Shown: piece by piece, positions 5,747 to 13,206 of the stretch
Numbering within the stretch: the first letter of the stretch is position 1
How the letters are laid out: every line of letters begins with the position of its first letter
Assembly (NCBI GenBank): GCA_030640905.1
Contig: DAOWIM010000181.1
Coordinates: 1-17,305, forward strand
Direction of reading: 5' to 3'
From: a bacterium
Lineage (GTDB): Bacteria > Zixibacteria > MSB-5A5 > GN15 > FEB-12
DNA length: 17,305 nt
Made by a program: the position numbers and the translations under genes
The notes under the pieces: model-generated
What the model was told of the DNA's origin: nothing
Databases searched by the model: none
Seen by the model: the letters and a program-made list of their open reading frames with translations, nothing else

Positions 5747-7828
5747 ATGAGACCTGGAGCAATCAGTCGTAAGAGTTTGCTGGTGATTTTGACCGGCGCA
5801 ATACTGGTAGCCGGTTTCTTCGGTTGGATAGCCGACCTTTCTTCCGATCCGCCGATGTACTATTCCGGTTTGGGGCAGTCGCTGGCGACCGATCCTTTCC
5901 ATCTCGTTTTCCATGCTCGTAATGAAGCTCTGTTTGGTGAGTCCGATCCTTTCGATTATCCGCGCTGGACGGTCTATGAGCACTCGTTGGTGTCGATGGT
6001 GGGACGAATCTGTTTTTCTATGATCGGTGTCTCACGTGTGAATGCCAATCTTGTAGGAGTAGTGCTCTCGTTTGCAGGTTTGCTGTTTCTTCTGTTGGCC
6101 GTGTTTCGATACCACAGCCGTTGGGTGGGCGCTGCTGTTACGCTGGTCTTCGTTGGTAATATCACGCTGCTTACACATGGTCGATTGCCGTATCTTGAGA
6201 CGGCTATAATTTTTTGGGCTTCGCTGGTTATGTTTGTCTTCTCCAGATGGGGGCACCGCGCGTGGGGAGCTGCTCTCTCCGGTGTACTGGTCAGCTTCGC
6301 GATGCTTACCGGCAAGCTGTTTGGTGCGGTCCTGCTTGGGCCTGTTGTTCTTTCTCTTCTATTTTCGGATGTGAGGTCGCGTTACACTAATGCAATATGC
6401 TCGGTGGCCGGGTTTCTGATCGGAAGTGCTGGTCTGGTGGCGATTCTGTACGGAGAGAATTTCAGCTCAGCCCGGGCATACATCATGGAGCAGTCGCATG
6501 GTCTTTATGGTACGCCTGAAGGGTTGACTTCGCCGTGGGCGTTTGTTGAGAGTATTATCTCGTACGGTTTTACTAACCGGCTATACAATCTCGACCCGGA
6601 CCTTGGCCTGATGCTCATGGCGGGTGGGTTTATGATTGTGATGCTCGGCCTGAAGTCAATTCGTACTCTATCGCCGGTTACACGTTTTGCCCTTTTCTGG
6701 ATCGTGTGTGCGACTATCGGACTGGCGCCGTTGAATTATTCACCTATTCGGTACACTCTGCTGCTGATTCCGGCCATCATCGTTTTCGGCTTCACTATCC
6801 TGGATCGCGACGATGACAAACTGAAGCGTCGGCATCTGGGCTGGGGTGAGTTTGCGGTTCTGGTTTTTGTGAGCTGGTTTGGTCTCTATCATTTGATCGG
6901 CAACAGTTTTTATTATTTTCCGGTTCCGGGACGATGGTTGATTTGGGCAACATTGCCGGGCGCTATCGGGTTGGCTCTATTGGTGCGTTTCCTTGCGGGC
7001 CGCGGGAAGTTTACGCTGGGGCGAAGGTCTATTGTGACGATTGCAATCGTGTTAGTTTCAGTGTCGGTGGTGAACAATGGCATTCGTTATTGGGAATTCC
7101 ACATCTATGACCGCGCCTTTCAAATCAAGGAGGCCAACGAAGACCTGGCCCAGATACTTGGTCCCGGGGCGGTGGTGTCCGGGTCGTACGGCACAACGCT
7201 GACATTTAATACAAAAGTGAAGTCGTTCATTCATCTGTTCGGAGTGGCCACAGTCGATTCCACTCTGTTTGACCGGCAGCCGATCACGCATCTGGCTGTT
7301 GATGTCGACAATTACGTTGAAGCCGTGGCCGCCTATCGGGATTTGGAGTTGATTCCCCCAACGGCCAGCTACTACGTGTGTAATTACAAAGTGAGAATTC
7401 TTGATATCTCCCAACGGTTCGCTAATCGTGTGGCCAACGCGTATGTGCAATCGGACTATGAACGAGCGATGCAACTGTTTCACCAGGGTCAATATGACTC
7501 CGCCTATGTGCTGGCGGATCGGTTTTTCCGCAAGCATCCCGATTCAAAATCGATCCGGTTGTTAATGGCCGACCTGTTGATGGTTCAGGGACGAAATTCC
7601 GATGTTCTGCAATTGATGATCCGAACAGCCGATATGTTTCCCACCGATTTCTATGTGCAGGCTCAATGCGGGCGGTTGATTCAGCAGATTGGTCTCAGGC
7701 AGAACGATCCATCAATGTCAGCGCGTGCCGATCGGTACTATGAGAGGGCGGTGGCGGCCAATCATACGCGTGGGGAGTTCGTGGACGATCTCAGGCGGGA
7801 TGTGATTGAGCAGCATGGGAAGCGTTGA
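5747..7828 (+). CDS. Polytopic GT-C (GT39/ArnT/PMT-like) glycosyltransferase with TPR-like tail
   Basis: A large integral membrane protein (693 residues from the ATG at 5747; a TTG at 5726 would add seven). The N-terminal two thirds alternate hydrophobic segments with short loops, as in GT-C enzymes that move sugars from polyprenyl-phosphate donors on the outer face of the membrane. The first loop after the first membrane helix carries TDPFHLVFHARNEALFGE with D49, at the place of the catalytic acidic residue in GT39/GT83 proteins. The usual second acidic residue directly after it is not seen (DP instead of DE or DD). From about residue 563 the chain is soluble and TPR-like (YERAMQLFHQGQYDSAYVLADRFF and two further helical pairs). 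The acceptor is unknown. It stands alone between the SHOCT operon and the RAYT unit; translation start is uncertain. Confidence 0.8.
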   Translation: MRPGAISRKSLLVILTGAILVAGFFGWIADLSSDPPMYYSGLGQSLATDPFHLVFHARNEALFGESDPFDYPRWTVYEHSLVSMVGRICFSMIGVSRVNANLVGVVLSFAGLLFLLLAVFRYHSRWVGAAVTLVFVGNITLLTHGRLPYLETAIIFWASLVMFVFSRWGHRAWGAALSGVLVSFAMLTGKLFGAVLLGPVVLSLLFSDVRSRYTNAICSVAGFLIGSAGLVAILYGENFSSARAYIMEQSHGLYGTPEGLTSPWAFVESIISYGFTNRLYNLDPDLGLMLMAGGFMIVMLGLKSIRTLSPVTRFALFWIVCATIGLAPLNYSPIRYTLLLIPAIIVFGFTILDRDDDKLKRRHLGWGEFAVLVFVSWFGLYHLIGNSFYYFPVPGRWLIWATLPGAIGLALLVRFLAGRGKFTLGRRSIVTIAIVLVSVSVVNNGIRYWEFHIYDRAFQIKEANEDLAQILGPGAVVSGSYGTTLTFNTKVKSFIHLFGVATVDSTLFDRQPITHLAVDVDNYVEAVAAYRDLELIPPTASYYVCNYKVRILDISQRFANRVANAYVQSDYERAMQLFHQGQYDSAYVLADRFFRKHPDSKSIRLLMADLLMVQGRNSDVLQLMIRTADMFPTDFYVQAQCGRLIQQIGLRQNDPSMSARADRYYERAVAANHTRGEFVDDLRRDVIEQHGKR

Positions 7829-7876
7829 GGTTCATGCTTCGAAACCACGACCCGGCGAGCCGATGGTTCAGTTTCG

Positions 7877-7938
7877 TAGGGCAGAACCCGGTGCTGCGAA
7901 TTTTATCCTGAGATACAAATGCCCGGAGCGGTTCTGCC
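7877..7938 (+). repeat. REP-like long hairpin, left copy
   Basis: GGCAGAACC near the start and GGTTCTGCC at the end form an inverted pair around about 40 variable bases. The copy is inverted relative to the right copy and lies just after the 3' end of the RAYT gene (stop at 7957). Confidence 0.8.
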
Positions 7939-7956
7939 ATTTTCAAGACCCACTTC

Positions 7957-8460
7957 CTATTCACCAAAAGTTCCCGTTTTCGATACTTCATCGCTAACAC
8001 CCCAATCGTCAGCGTAAATTCCACGGTCGCGATATTCATGAATCGATGACTCTGGCCAATCAAACGGACTCAATACCAGCCCATGCCTCACCGGGTTGTA
8101 ATGAACATAATCGATATGTCGGTTCATATCATCCTCGTCCCTGATAATGTGATCCCAGAATCGGCGTTGCCAGGTCTTGTGGCGGAACAATGAATGAACC
8201 TGTCGAAATCGATAGGCAAAAACGAGCTTGATACGCTTCATTAGATGAGATAGATCAGAACTTCCCGGATCAATGATCAGATGAACATGATCGGGCAAAA
8301 TCACGTGTGCGACGAGTTCAAATGGCTCCGTTGCCCTAACCTGTTCGATGGCGGCGCGGAAGAGCGAGGGGTGTGTGGTCAATATCTTCTCACGATCATG
8401 CGTCACAGAGGTCACAAAATATACGTTGCCGGGGGAATAATAACGGAGCAACTTAGACAT
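7957..8460 (-). CDS. REP-associated tyrosine transposase (RAYT, Y1/Transposase_17)
   Basis: A 167-residue single-domain HUH endonuclease that would nick single-stranded REP hairpins. The HUH pair is H58-V-H60 in HVILPDHVHLII. The tyrosine region is HIDYVHYNPVRHGLV (Y118 or Y121), preceded by the family signature WQRRFWDHIIRDEDD near residue 97. The start YYSPGNVYFVTSVT is also typical. Length and motifs are intact, so the enzyme could be active. The ATG at 8460 is preferred to a TTG at 8469; neither has a strong ribosome site, which fits low expression. Inverted REP-like hairpins flank the gene on both sides. RAYTs are usually single-copy, domesticated relatives of IS200 TnpA that spread REPs rather than themselves. 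Confidence 0.94.
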   Translation of the reverse strand: MSKLLRYYSPGNVYFVTSVTHDREKILTTHPSLFRAAIEQVRATEPFELVAHVILPDHVHLIIDPGSSDLSHLMKRIKLVFAYRFRQVHSLFRHKTWQRRFWDHIIRDEDDMNRHIDYVHYNPVRHGLVLSPFDWPESSIHEYRDRGIYADDWGVSDEVSKTGTFGE

Positions 8461-8510
8461 ATTCCACAATACGTGTTGTGGCCAGGATTGTCAATCACAA
8501 AGCGATCCCC

Positions 8511-8571
8511 GGCAGAACCGCGCGGGAGTGTTTGGTATCATTGGAAAGATATCGCATCGGGTTCTGCCCTA
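8511..8571 (-). repeat. REP-like long hairpin, right copy
   Basis: On the minus strand this copy reads TAGGGCAGAACCCG, about 36 variable bases, then GCGGTTCTGCC. The same two conserved arms occur in the left copy. It starts 13 bases after the stop codon of the 1073-residue gene and may also act as its transcript end. Confidence 0.8.
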
Positions 8572-8584
8572 CTGGACTGACCGA

Positions 8585-11500
8585 TCATTTCTTTTCAGAC
8601 CGTTTTGGGCGGCCTTTCTTGGAGGGCACTTTCGGCTTCTCTTCTCGACTCGTGAGTGGATTAATCGGTACGTTCGGGTTGGACTCGGAAGGACCGTAGC
8701 AACGGGTTGACTTCTTGAGGAACCGTTTTTTCACACAGGCGGAATGGTCGCCTTCATTAATCCAGCTACCGGCCGAATCTTGCAGCACCTTGCGGATGTC
8801 TTCTTCGATTAGCGACAGTTGTTTCTCCCAGTCACGCATCTGCGCTACGAAGGCGAGACACGGGGCAATGTAGCGCCCGGTCTTATCAAGCTGATGCTGG
8901 AATTCATACATGACGCTGAGGTAATGACCGGCTTCCTGGCAGGTCTTGATTCCGTGCCCCGGTTTGTCTTCGTTCTTGGCCAAACGTACGAGGATCGGCA
9001 CCAGTTTGCTCTGCAGGACTGAGTGCGCCCAGTAGGCATGCTTGGTGACCTTCATGAATAGCTCGTCGGTTTCTTTGGCGGCGCGCTTGAAGCTTGCTTT
9101 CTCTTTCTTGCCTTTGCGTCCCGATACCGTCTGGGCGGCCAGCGCTCGTTCTCGGCGGTAATCAAGGAGGCGTTCGCGGGTGATGCGGTCTTTATCTTTT
9201 GTGAGCCTGCCAAGCCCCTTAGGCGCTCCTTTGTCAATGACCAGTCCGAGAAGTTTGTTGCCCACAGTGAACCCGGTGGTAACAGTTTTTTCAAGCGTGT
9301 ATTTTCCAAGCTTGGGAGCAAAGTCGGCGCTGGTTGAGAAGAACGCTTTGAGAACATCGAGGGCACCGACATCTTTCGCTGAGGGAACCACCACCCCCGC
9401 CCCGACATTGGCCACTGTTCCAAGAGACATGCCGATCCCTTCGGACATAACGGCCAGGGCGCTGTCGGTCGTCCACATGATCTTTTCGACGGTGGTGAAT
9501 TTCATCTTAGTGTTCTTGATCTTGTGATCGAATTTCGTCTCGAAGTCTGGATTGTCGCAACGGTTCAGCAAATCCTTAAAGAAGTATCGGTACCGCAGTT
9601 CATCCTTTGGCGCTTCGTGCCATTTCTTCTTATGAGTTTCACGATTTTTCGACAGCGCTTCGTAATACTCATCAATCATCTGGTCGAGTTCTTTCTTGCA
9701 GGCATCGGTGTCGATCTCAGCGATTGAAACGCGCGCGGTGTGATTATCGGAGTAGTCCACCGAAAAGTCTTCCGGCGCTCCCTCCGGAGTAAGTCCGATT
9801 AGTTTCCACATCGGACTGTAAAGCAGTTTGTCGATAGCGTTGGGTTGGGGGACTTTCAGTTTCGTGCCCTTCTTTAGTCCCGCCCTTTTGGCGACGAATT
9901 CCTGTTTATCGGAATCGTATTTGACCTCGTCGGCATCAAGTTTGCCTAACTCGTAGTTGTGAGTCATCAACGCCTGAGCGGGGATGCCCTTTTCGGCGGC
10001 GATCTCTTCAAACGTCTGGTTATCCTTCTGCACCGTGTAGTCTTCCGGTTCGCCGGCCCGGAGAGTAGTGCGCTTGAGCATCGAGCGCATACACCGCCGG
10101 TGCGATGGATCGGTGGTGAAGCCGCCAAAGAAGCTATCGGCAAGGCCTTCAATAAAGGCGAGTACCGGTGATTCCTTCTTGGTTTTGAAATAGAGGACGT
10201 TCTTCCACTGGTGCTCCATCCTGCACCCTTTGTGTTCGCCACGCTGCATGAAATCAAGAACAGCGTCTTCGACATCGGCCCGGGCGTGTTCGAGGTTGTC
10301 GTTAAGCTCATCGAAAACATCTAGATAGATGCGGGCAAGATTCAAACTGGGCAGGAGGTAGTTGCGGAACTTGTTGAGATGATGGATATACCAGAAGGCA
10401 TCATCGCACATGTCGATCATGAAATCGCAAGTGTCGAAGACATTGCCATCTTTGGCTTCAGATCCGACCAGCGACGCTCCCGAGACAGGTACCCAGACGG
10501 TTGTGCCGGTGGGAAGATAGTTGACCTGAGTGTTGCGAACGACCTTAACATCTTTGCCGTGTGCAATTACTTCATTGCGGATAGAGGTGCGTTTCGGCGG
10601 TATGAACGGCGGGATATAGACCTTGCCGACACCATCCAGTGGAAGATCACGATTTGCTGAGACATTTGGATCAAGTTCCTTGAAGACATAGAAGGTGCGA
10701 AGCTGATCGTTCTCGTCATGATGAAGAATGTCCATGACGCGACGGTTCTCATCGGAGGCGATTTTATTGAGGCTGTCGCCGGTCGCAAGCTTTAGCCATC
10801 GCCCTGGTTCGTTTTTGGGGTGTTTGGAAATGTCTTTTGGCAGAAACTGGAAGTGCTTTTTCTTCTTGAATACGAGCAGCTTGGTCTCAGTCTTCGAATG
10901 CATATTTGTTACATTGGCGACAACATCGTCAATCGTTTCGTCTTTGCCGGTCGTATAGTAGATGCCGCCGGTCATAAAGGCGCCGTCGTCTACCATCTCT
11001 TGATAGATCGAGACCGCGTTGCGCAGGTGCACGACCGAGTCGCGGAGTGATTCTTTGACAACTCTCTGCAGCCGGATCGATACATTTTGCGGTTTGAACG
11101 GTATCCAGACAGTCTTGCCGACGGGGATAGGAAAGCCGCTTGCGGACACCGGTCCGGACTCTTCCTTAAGCCACGCGATCAACTCCTTGTTCTCTTTGTG
11201 GTACCATATTTTCCAGAAGATATCGTCGTACTGGCGTCGGAGTTGTGACATCGTTATCGGATGCTCAACTTCGTACCAGTGACCCTTGCGTTTGTCCTTG
11301 TCCTTGACGTCGCCACCGGATGTCTTGCCTGATTTCTCGCGGTACGATGATTTATCCAGACGGTCGCTGATCTTGCGACGGTTATACTTGTGACTGAGCT
11401 GATCAATGATGGCGCCACTGGCGACACCAATGAGACCGACATTGACACCAATGAGGGCGCCGGCAACGGCACCGATAACAATACCGAGAGGACCGCCGAC

Positions 11501-11806
11501 GATTCCGATCATTGCGCCGGTGATGGCACTGGTGGCGGCACCTCCGGCGATAGACACCGGTTTGTTGGCGGCGAGTTTGGCGGCCTTTTGTTTCCAGGTG
11601 AACTTCGATATATCATGCCACTGCGACTGAACCATGCTGACCAGACTACCGACATGGCTACGTTCAACAATGATGAACTGCATTGTTGCCAGCCAGTGAG
11701 CACATCGGAAGGCGTTGGGTGGCGTTAGCGGTTGCCGTACCTTATGAAGCCGACCGCTCTTGATTCGTTGAGCTTTGGACTTGCTTTTTTCTTTTTTCTT
11801 AGGCAA
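8585..11806 (-). CDS. Large LysM-repeat protein with N-terminal glycine-zipper segment (candidate injected effector or tip protein)
   Basis: A 1073-residue protein of no family I can name. The N-terminus is strongly basic (PKKKEKSKSKAQR). Residues 83-136 form a long glycine-zipper hydrophobic block (GAMIGIVGGPLGIVIGAVAG and on), able to make two or more membrane helices. LysM-like repeats follow near 177-237 (starting HWYEVEHPITMSQL), 336-400 (starting GRWLKLATGDSLNKIAS) and 588-654 (starting EDYTVQKDNQTFEEIAAEKG). A second weakly hydrophobic stretch lies at 782-808, and the tail is basic (KKGRPKRSEKK). The start is a TTG with AGGA close upstream, 21 bases after the preceding gene; the first downstream ATG is at 11683 and would remove 41 residues but keep the zipper. 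Nearby is an Eag-type chaperone gene, whose known partners carry such N-terminal hydrophobic segments. No PAAR, no known toxin fold recognised. Confidence 0.75.
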   Translation of the reverse strand: MPKKKEKSKSKAQRIKSGRLHKVRQPLTPPNAFRCAHWLATMQFIIVERSHVGSLVSMVQSQWHDISKFTWKQKAAKLAANKPVSIAGGAATSAITGAMIGIVGGPLGIVIGAVAGALIGVNVGLIGVASGAIIDQLSHKYNRRKISDRLDKSSYREKSGKTSGGDVKDKDKRKGHWYEVEHPITMSQLRRQYDDIFWKIWYHKENKELIAWLKEESGPVSASGFPIPVGKTVWIPFKPQNVSIRLQRVVKESLRDSVVHLRNAVSIYQEMVDDGAFMTGGIYYTTGKDETIDDVVANVTNMHSKTETKLLVFKKKKHFQFLPKDISKHPKNEPGRWLKLATGDSLNKIASDENRRVMDILHHDENDQLRTFYVFKELDPNVSANRDLPLDGVGKVYIPPFIPPKRTSIRNEVIAHGKDVKVVRNTQVNYLPTGTTVWVPVSGASLVGSEAKDGNVFDTCDFMIDMCDDAFWYIHHLNKFRNYLLPSLNLARIYLDVFDELNDNLEHARADVEDAVLDFMQRGEHKGCRMEHQWKNVLYFKTKKESPVLAFIEGLADSFFGGFTTDPSHRRCMRSMLKRTTLRAGEPEDYTVQKDNQTFEEIAAEKGIPAQALMTHNYELGKLDADEVKYDSDKQEFVAKRAGLKKGTKLKVPQPNAIDKLLYSPMWKLIGLTPEGAPEDFSVDYSDNHTARVSIAEIDTDACKKELDQMIDEYYEALSKNRETHKKKWHEAPKDELRYRYFFKDLLNRCDNPDFETKFDHKIKNTKMKFTTVEKIMWTTDSALAVMSEGIGMSLGTVANVGAGVVVPSAKDVGALDVLKAFFSTSADFAPKLGKYTLEKTVTTGFTVGNKLLGLVIDKGAPKGLGRLTKDKDRITRERLLDYRRERALAAQTVSGRKGKKEKASFKRAAKETDELFMKVTKHAYWAHSVLQSKLVPILVRLAKNEDKPGHGIKTCQEAGHYLSVMYEFQHQLDKTGRYIAPCLAFVAQMRDWEKQLSLIEEDIRKVLQDSAGSWINEGDHSACVKKRFLKKSTRCYGPSESNPNVPINPLTSREEKPKVPSKKGRPKRSEKK

Positions 11807-11827
11807 AGGTTCCTGCGTTTCTACGGT

Positions 11828-12745
11828 CTAACCGCTCGTGGTTGCGTCGCCGTTCGTCCCTGAGTCGTCGTTCTCTTCGGGGAACTCAAGTTGACAGGCA
11901 CCGGGGGGGACGTCTTTGACAACCGCTCGGCCATCGCCGTCGAGTTTACCTTCGGTTCTGGTGCCATCGGGGAGGGTGAGGATATAGTCGCCATCTTTCA
12001 GCGGGTTGCCAAAAGCATCCTCGCCCTCGATCTCAATCCAGTCCTTGAACAGGAGCAGTTTCGATTCCTGCTCGCGTCCAAATTCGTTGCCTTCCAACTT
12101 GACGGTAAAGAAATATTCCGGCGGGTTGTAGTTGCTGCCAAAATCGGCGAGCTCATCCTCAATAGGAATTTCATCGGTGTCCTCATGGTATTCATATTCC
12201 CAGCGGACTTCGATCTTACCATCGCCGACCTGTGCCGGTAGTTCGGTGATCTTGTCGTGCACACGGTCGCGATCGAACTCATAGATAGTGACCGTTGCTT
12301 CGGTGCCATCCGGGACGCCACTAACGGTTGCCGACATAGTGAGGATGTCACCGCGCCGCGCTTCTTTCTCGCTCCACTTAAACTCGGTTACCCTGATGGC
12401 CGGTCCGGCGGGGAGACGCGTCGACTCGTCGGAGAGATCATTCTTGGGCAACTTTATCTCGAGATAGACGGTATCGGATTGCTTGATATCTTCGGGTACG
12501 TCAAGTTCACCGAGATACCGGTTGTTGCGAATGGTGGCTTTGATCTTGCCGAGTTTCTTGCCGTCTTCACTTTTGCCGGTGATTTTTATTGGAGCGTTGT
12601 AGCCAACGAACTCGGTGCAGATTTCGAACTTTACCTTCTGGCCGGCGGAGGCACGTCCCGACAGCCAATCAATCGAAATGATCGACGGTTCCAGTTCGAC
12701 CTTGTGTTTGGTGTCGGTCGATTTATTAAACGTCAGTTGTCCCAT
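11828..12745 (-). CDS. Ig-like beta protein with VgrG-type C-terminal extension domain
   Basis: A 305-residue, beta-rich acidic protein without signal peptide. Residues about 25-115 and 118-230 look like two Ig-like domains (ISIDWLSGRASAGQKVKFEI and VTEFKWSEKEARRGDILTMS open them). Residues 236-290 (KDWIEIEGEDAFGNPL, TLPDGTRTEGKLDGDGRAVV, VPPGACQLEFP) resemble the small carboxypeptidase-regulatory-like domain often attached to VgrG-type spike or effector proteins. The last 15 residues are a flexible acidic and Thr/Gly tail. It lies 17 bases after the DUF1795 gene and 21 bases before the LysM gene. A structural or adaptor role in an injection apparatus is plausible. Similarity is by recall of domain wording, not by search; the ribosome site is weak. 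Confidence 0.72.
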   Translation of the reverse strand: MGQLTFNKSTDTKHKVELEPSIISIDWLSGRASAGQKVKFEICTEFVGYNAPIKITGKSEDGKKLGKIKATIRNNRYLGELDVPEDIKQSDTVYLEIKLPKNDLSDESTRLPAGPAIRVTEFKWSEKEARRGDILTMSATVSGVPDGTEATVTIYEFDRDRVHDKITELPAQVGDGKIEVRWEYEYHEDTDEIPIEDELADFGSNYNPPEYFFTVKLEGNEFGREQESKLLLFKDWIEIEGEDAFGNPLKDGDYILTLPDGTRTEGKLDGDGRAVVKDVPPGACQLEFPEENDDSGTNGDATTSG

Positions 12746-12762
12746 CAGCTTCGTACCAGCTT

Positions 12763-13188
12763 TCAGACACCCGGTTTGAAATTGCTGATCATCTCCAGCA
12801 CTTGAACGCTGATTGTCTTGAGCGTTCGCTTGGAGAAGTCAGCGGTGAACGTGTAGGCCGTTTCGCCCGCCATCAGAAATATCATCCGTCGAAACAAGGG
12901 ACGTTCCTCGCCGGGAACCCATTTGATTACCACCTCATAGGCCGGTGTTCCACTGGCTAAGGTGATCGCTTCGTCCTTGACTACTTCGGCTACTGGCAGT
13001 GACTCAATCGCCTGCTCGGCTCGTTCGTGGGCGTATGTTTCCAGATCGTCACTGGACGGTGTCGGATCAACAACGAGGGTCAGGGCGTGTTCCACGCCGC
13101 CTTCTTCGGGTCCCATGAAATAGTGGACGGTACGGTCCTGCCAACCATCGGCGAGGTTAAGCGTGAACTTACAATTTGTTGAGCTCAT
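12763..13188 (-). CDS. DUF1795/DcrB-family protein, Eag-type effector chaperone
   Basis: A 141-residue cytoplasmic protein with the DcrB/DUF1795 pattern. It has an opening strand FTLNLADGWQDRTVHYF (8-24), a central helix (YAHERAEQAIESLPV), the strands PAYEVVIKWVPGEERPLFRRMIF, and a closing helix with ISNFKPG. Members of this family named EagR/EagT act as chaperones for type VI secretion effectors: they shield N-terminal hydrophobic helices before loading on the spike. There is no signal peptide, which argues against the DcrB periplasmic lipoprotein branch. The start at 13188 has GGGAG at nine bases; the ATG at 13194, two codons earlier, is possible but too close to that site. Two genes downstream is a protein with a glycine-zipper segment that would be the expected client. 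Confidence 0.85.
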   Translation of the reverse strand: MSSTNCKFTLNLADGWQDRTVHYFMGPEEGGVEHALTLVVDPTPSSDDLETYAHERAEQAIESLPVAEVVKDEAITLASGTPAYEVVIKWVPGEERPLFRRMIFLMAGETAYTFTADFSKRTLKTISVQVLEMISNFKPGV

Positions 13189-13206
13189 ATTCATTAACTC
13201 CCGCTA

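Larger units (their letters stand above)
7868..8580 (-). mobile_element. RAYT-REP unit: transposase flanked by inverted REP-like repeats
   Basis: A RAYT gene is bracketed by two inverted copies of a REP-like unit. The outer parts match perfectly over 14 bases (TAGGGCAGAACCCG at 7877-7890, its reverse complement at 8558-8571). They extend outward as TCAGT plus a four-base stretch to 7868 and 8580 with three mismatches. Inner parts also pair (GCGGTTCTGCC 7928-7938, GGCAGAACCGC 8511-8521). The unit fills the gap between two convergent genes, ending four bases from the stop of the 1073-residue gene. No direct repeats flank it, as expected for this transposase type. Outer limits are taken from where the inverted match fades. 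Confidence 0.8.

Noticed and set aside
7058..7537. Minus-strand open frame of 159 codons inside the glycosyltransferase gene
   Set aside because: Fully covered by a well-supported gene on the other strand; its product shows no domain.
11390..11728. Plus-strand Thr/Gly/Asp-rich frame opposite the glycine zipper
   Set aside because: Its low-complexity composition is the mirror of the Gly/Ala/Ile-rich coding strand.
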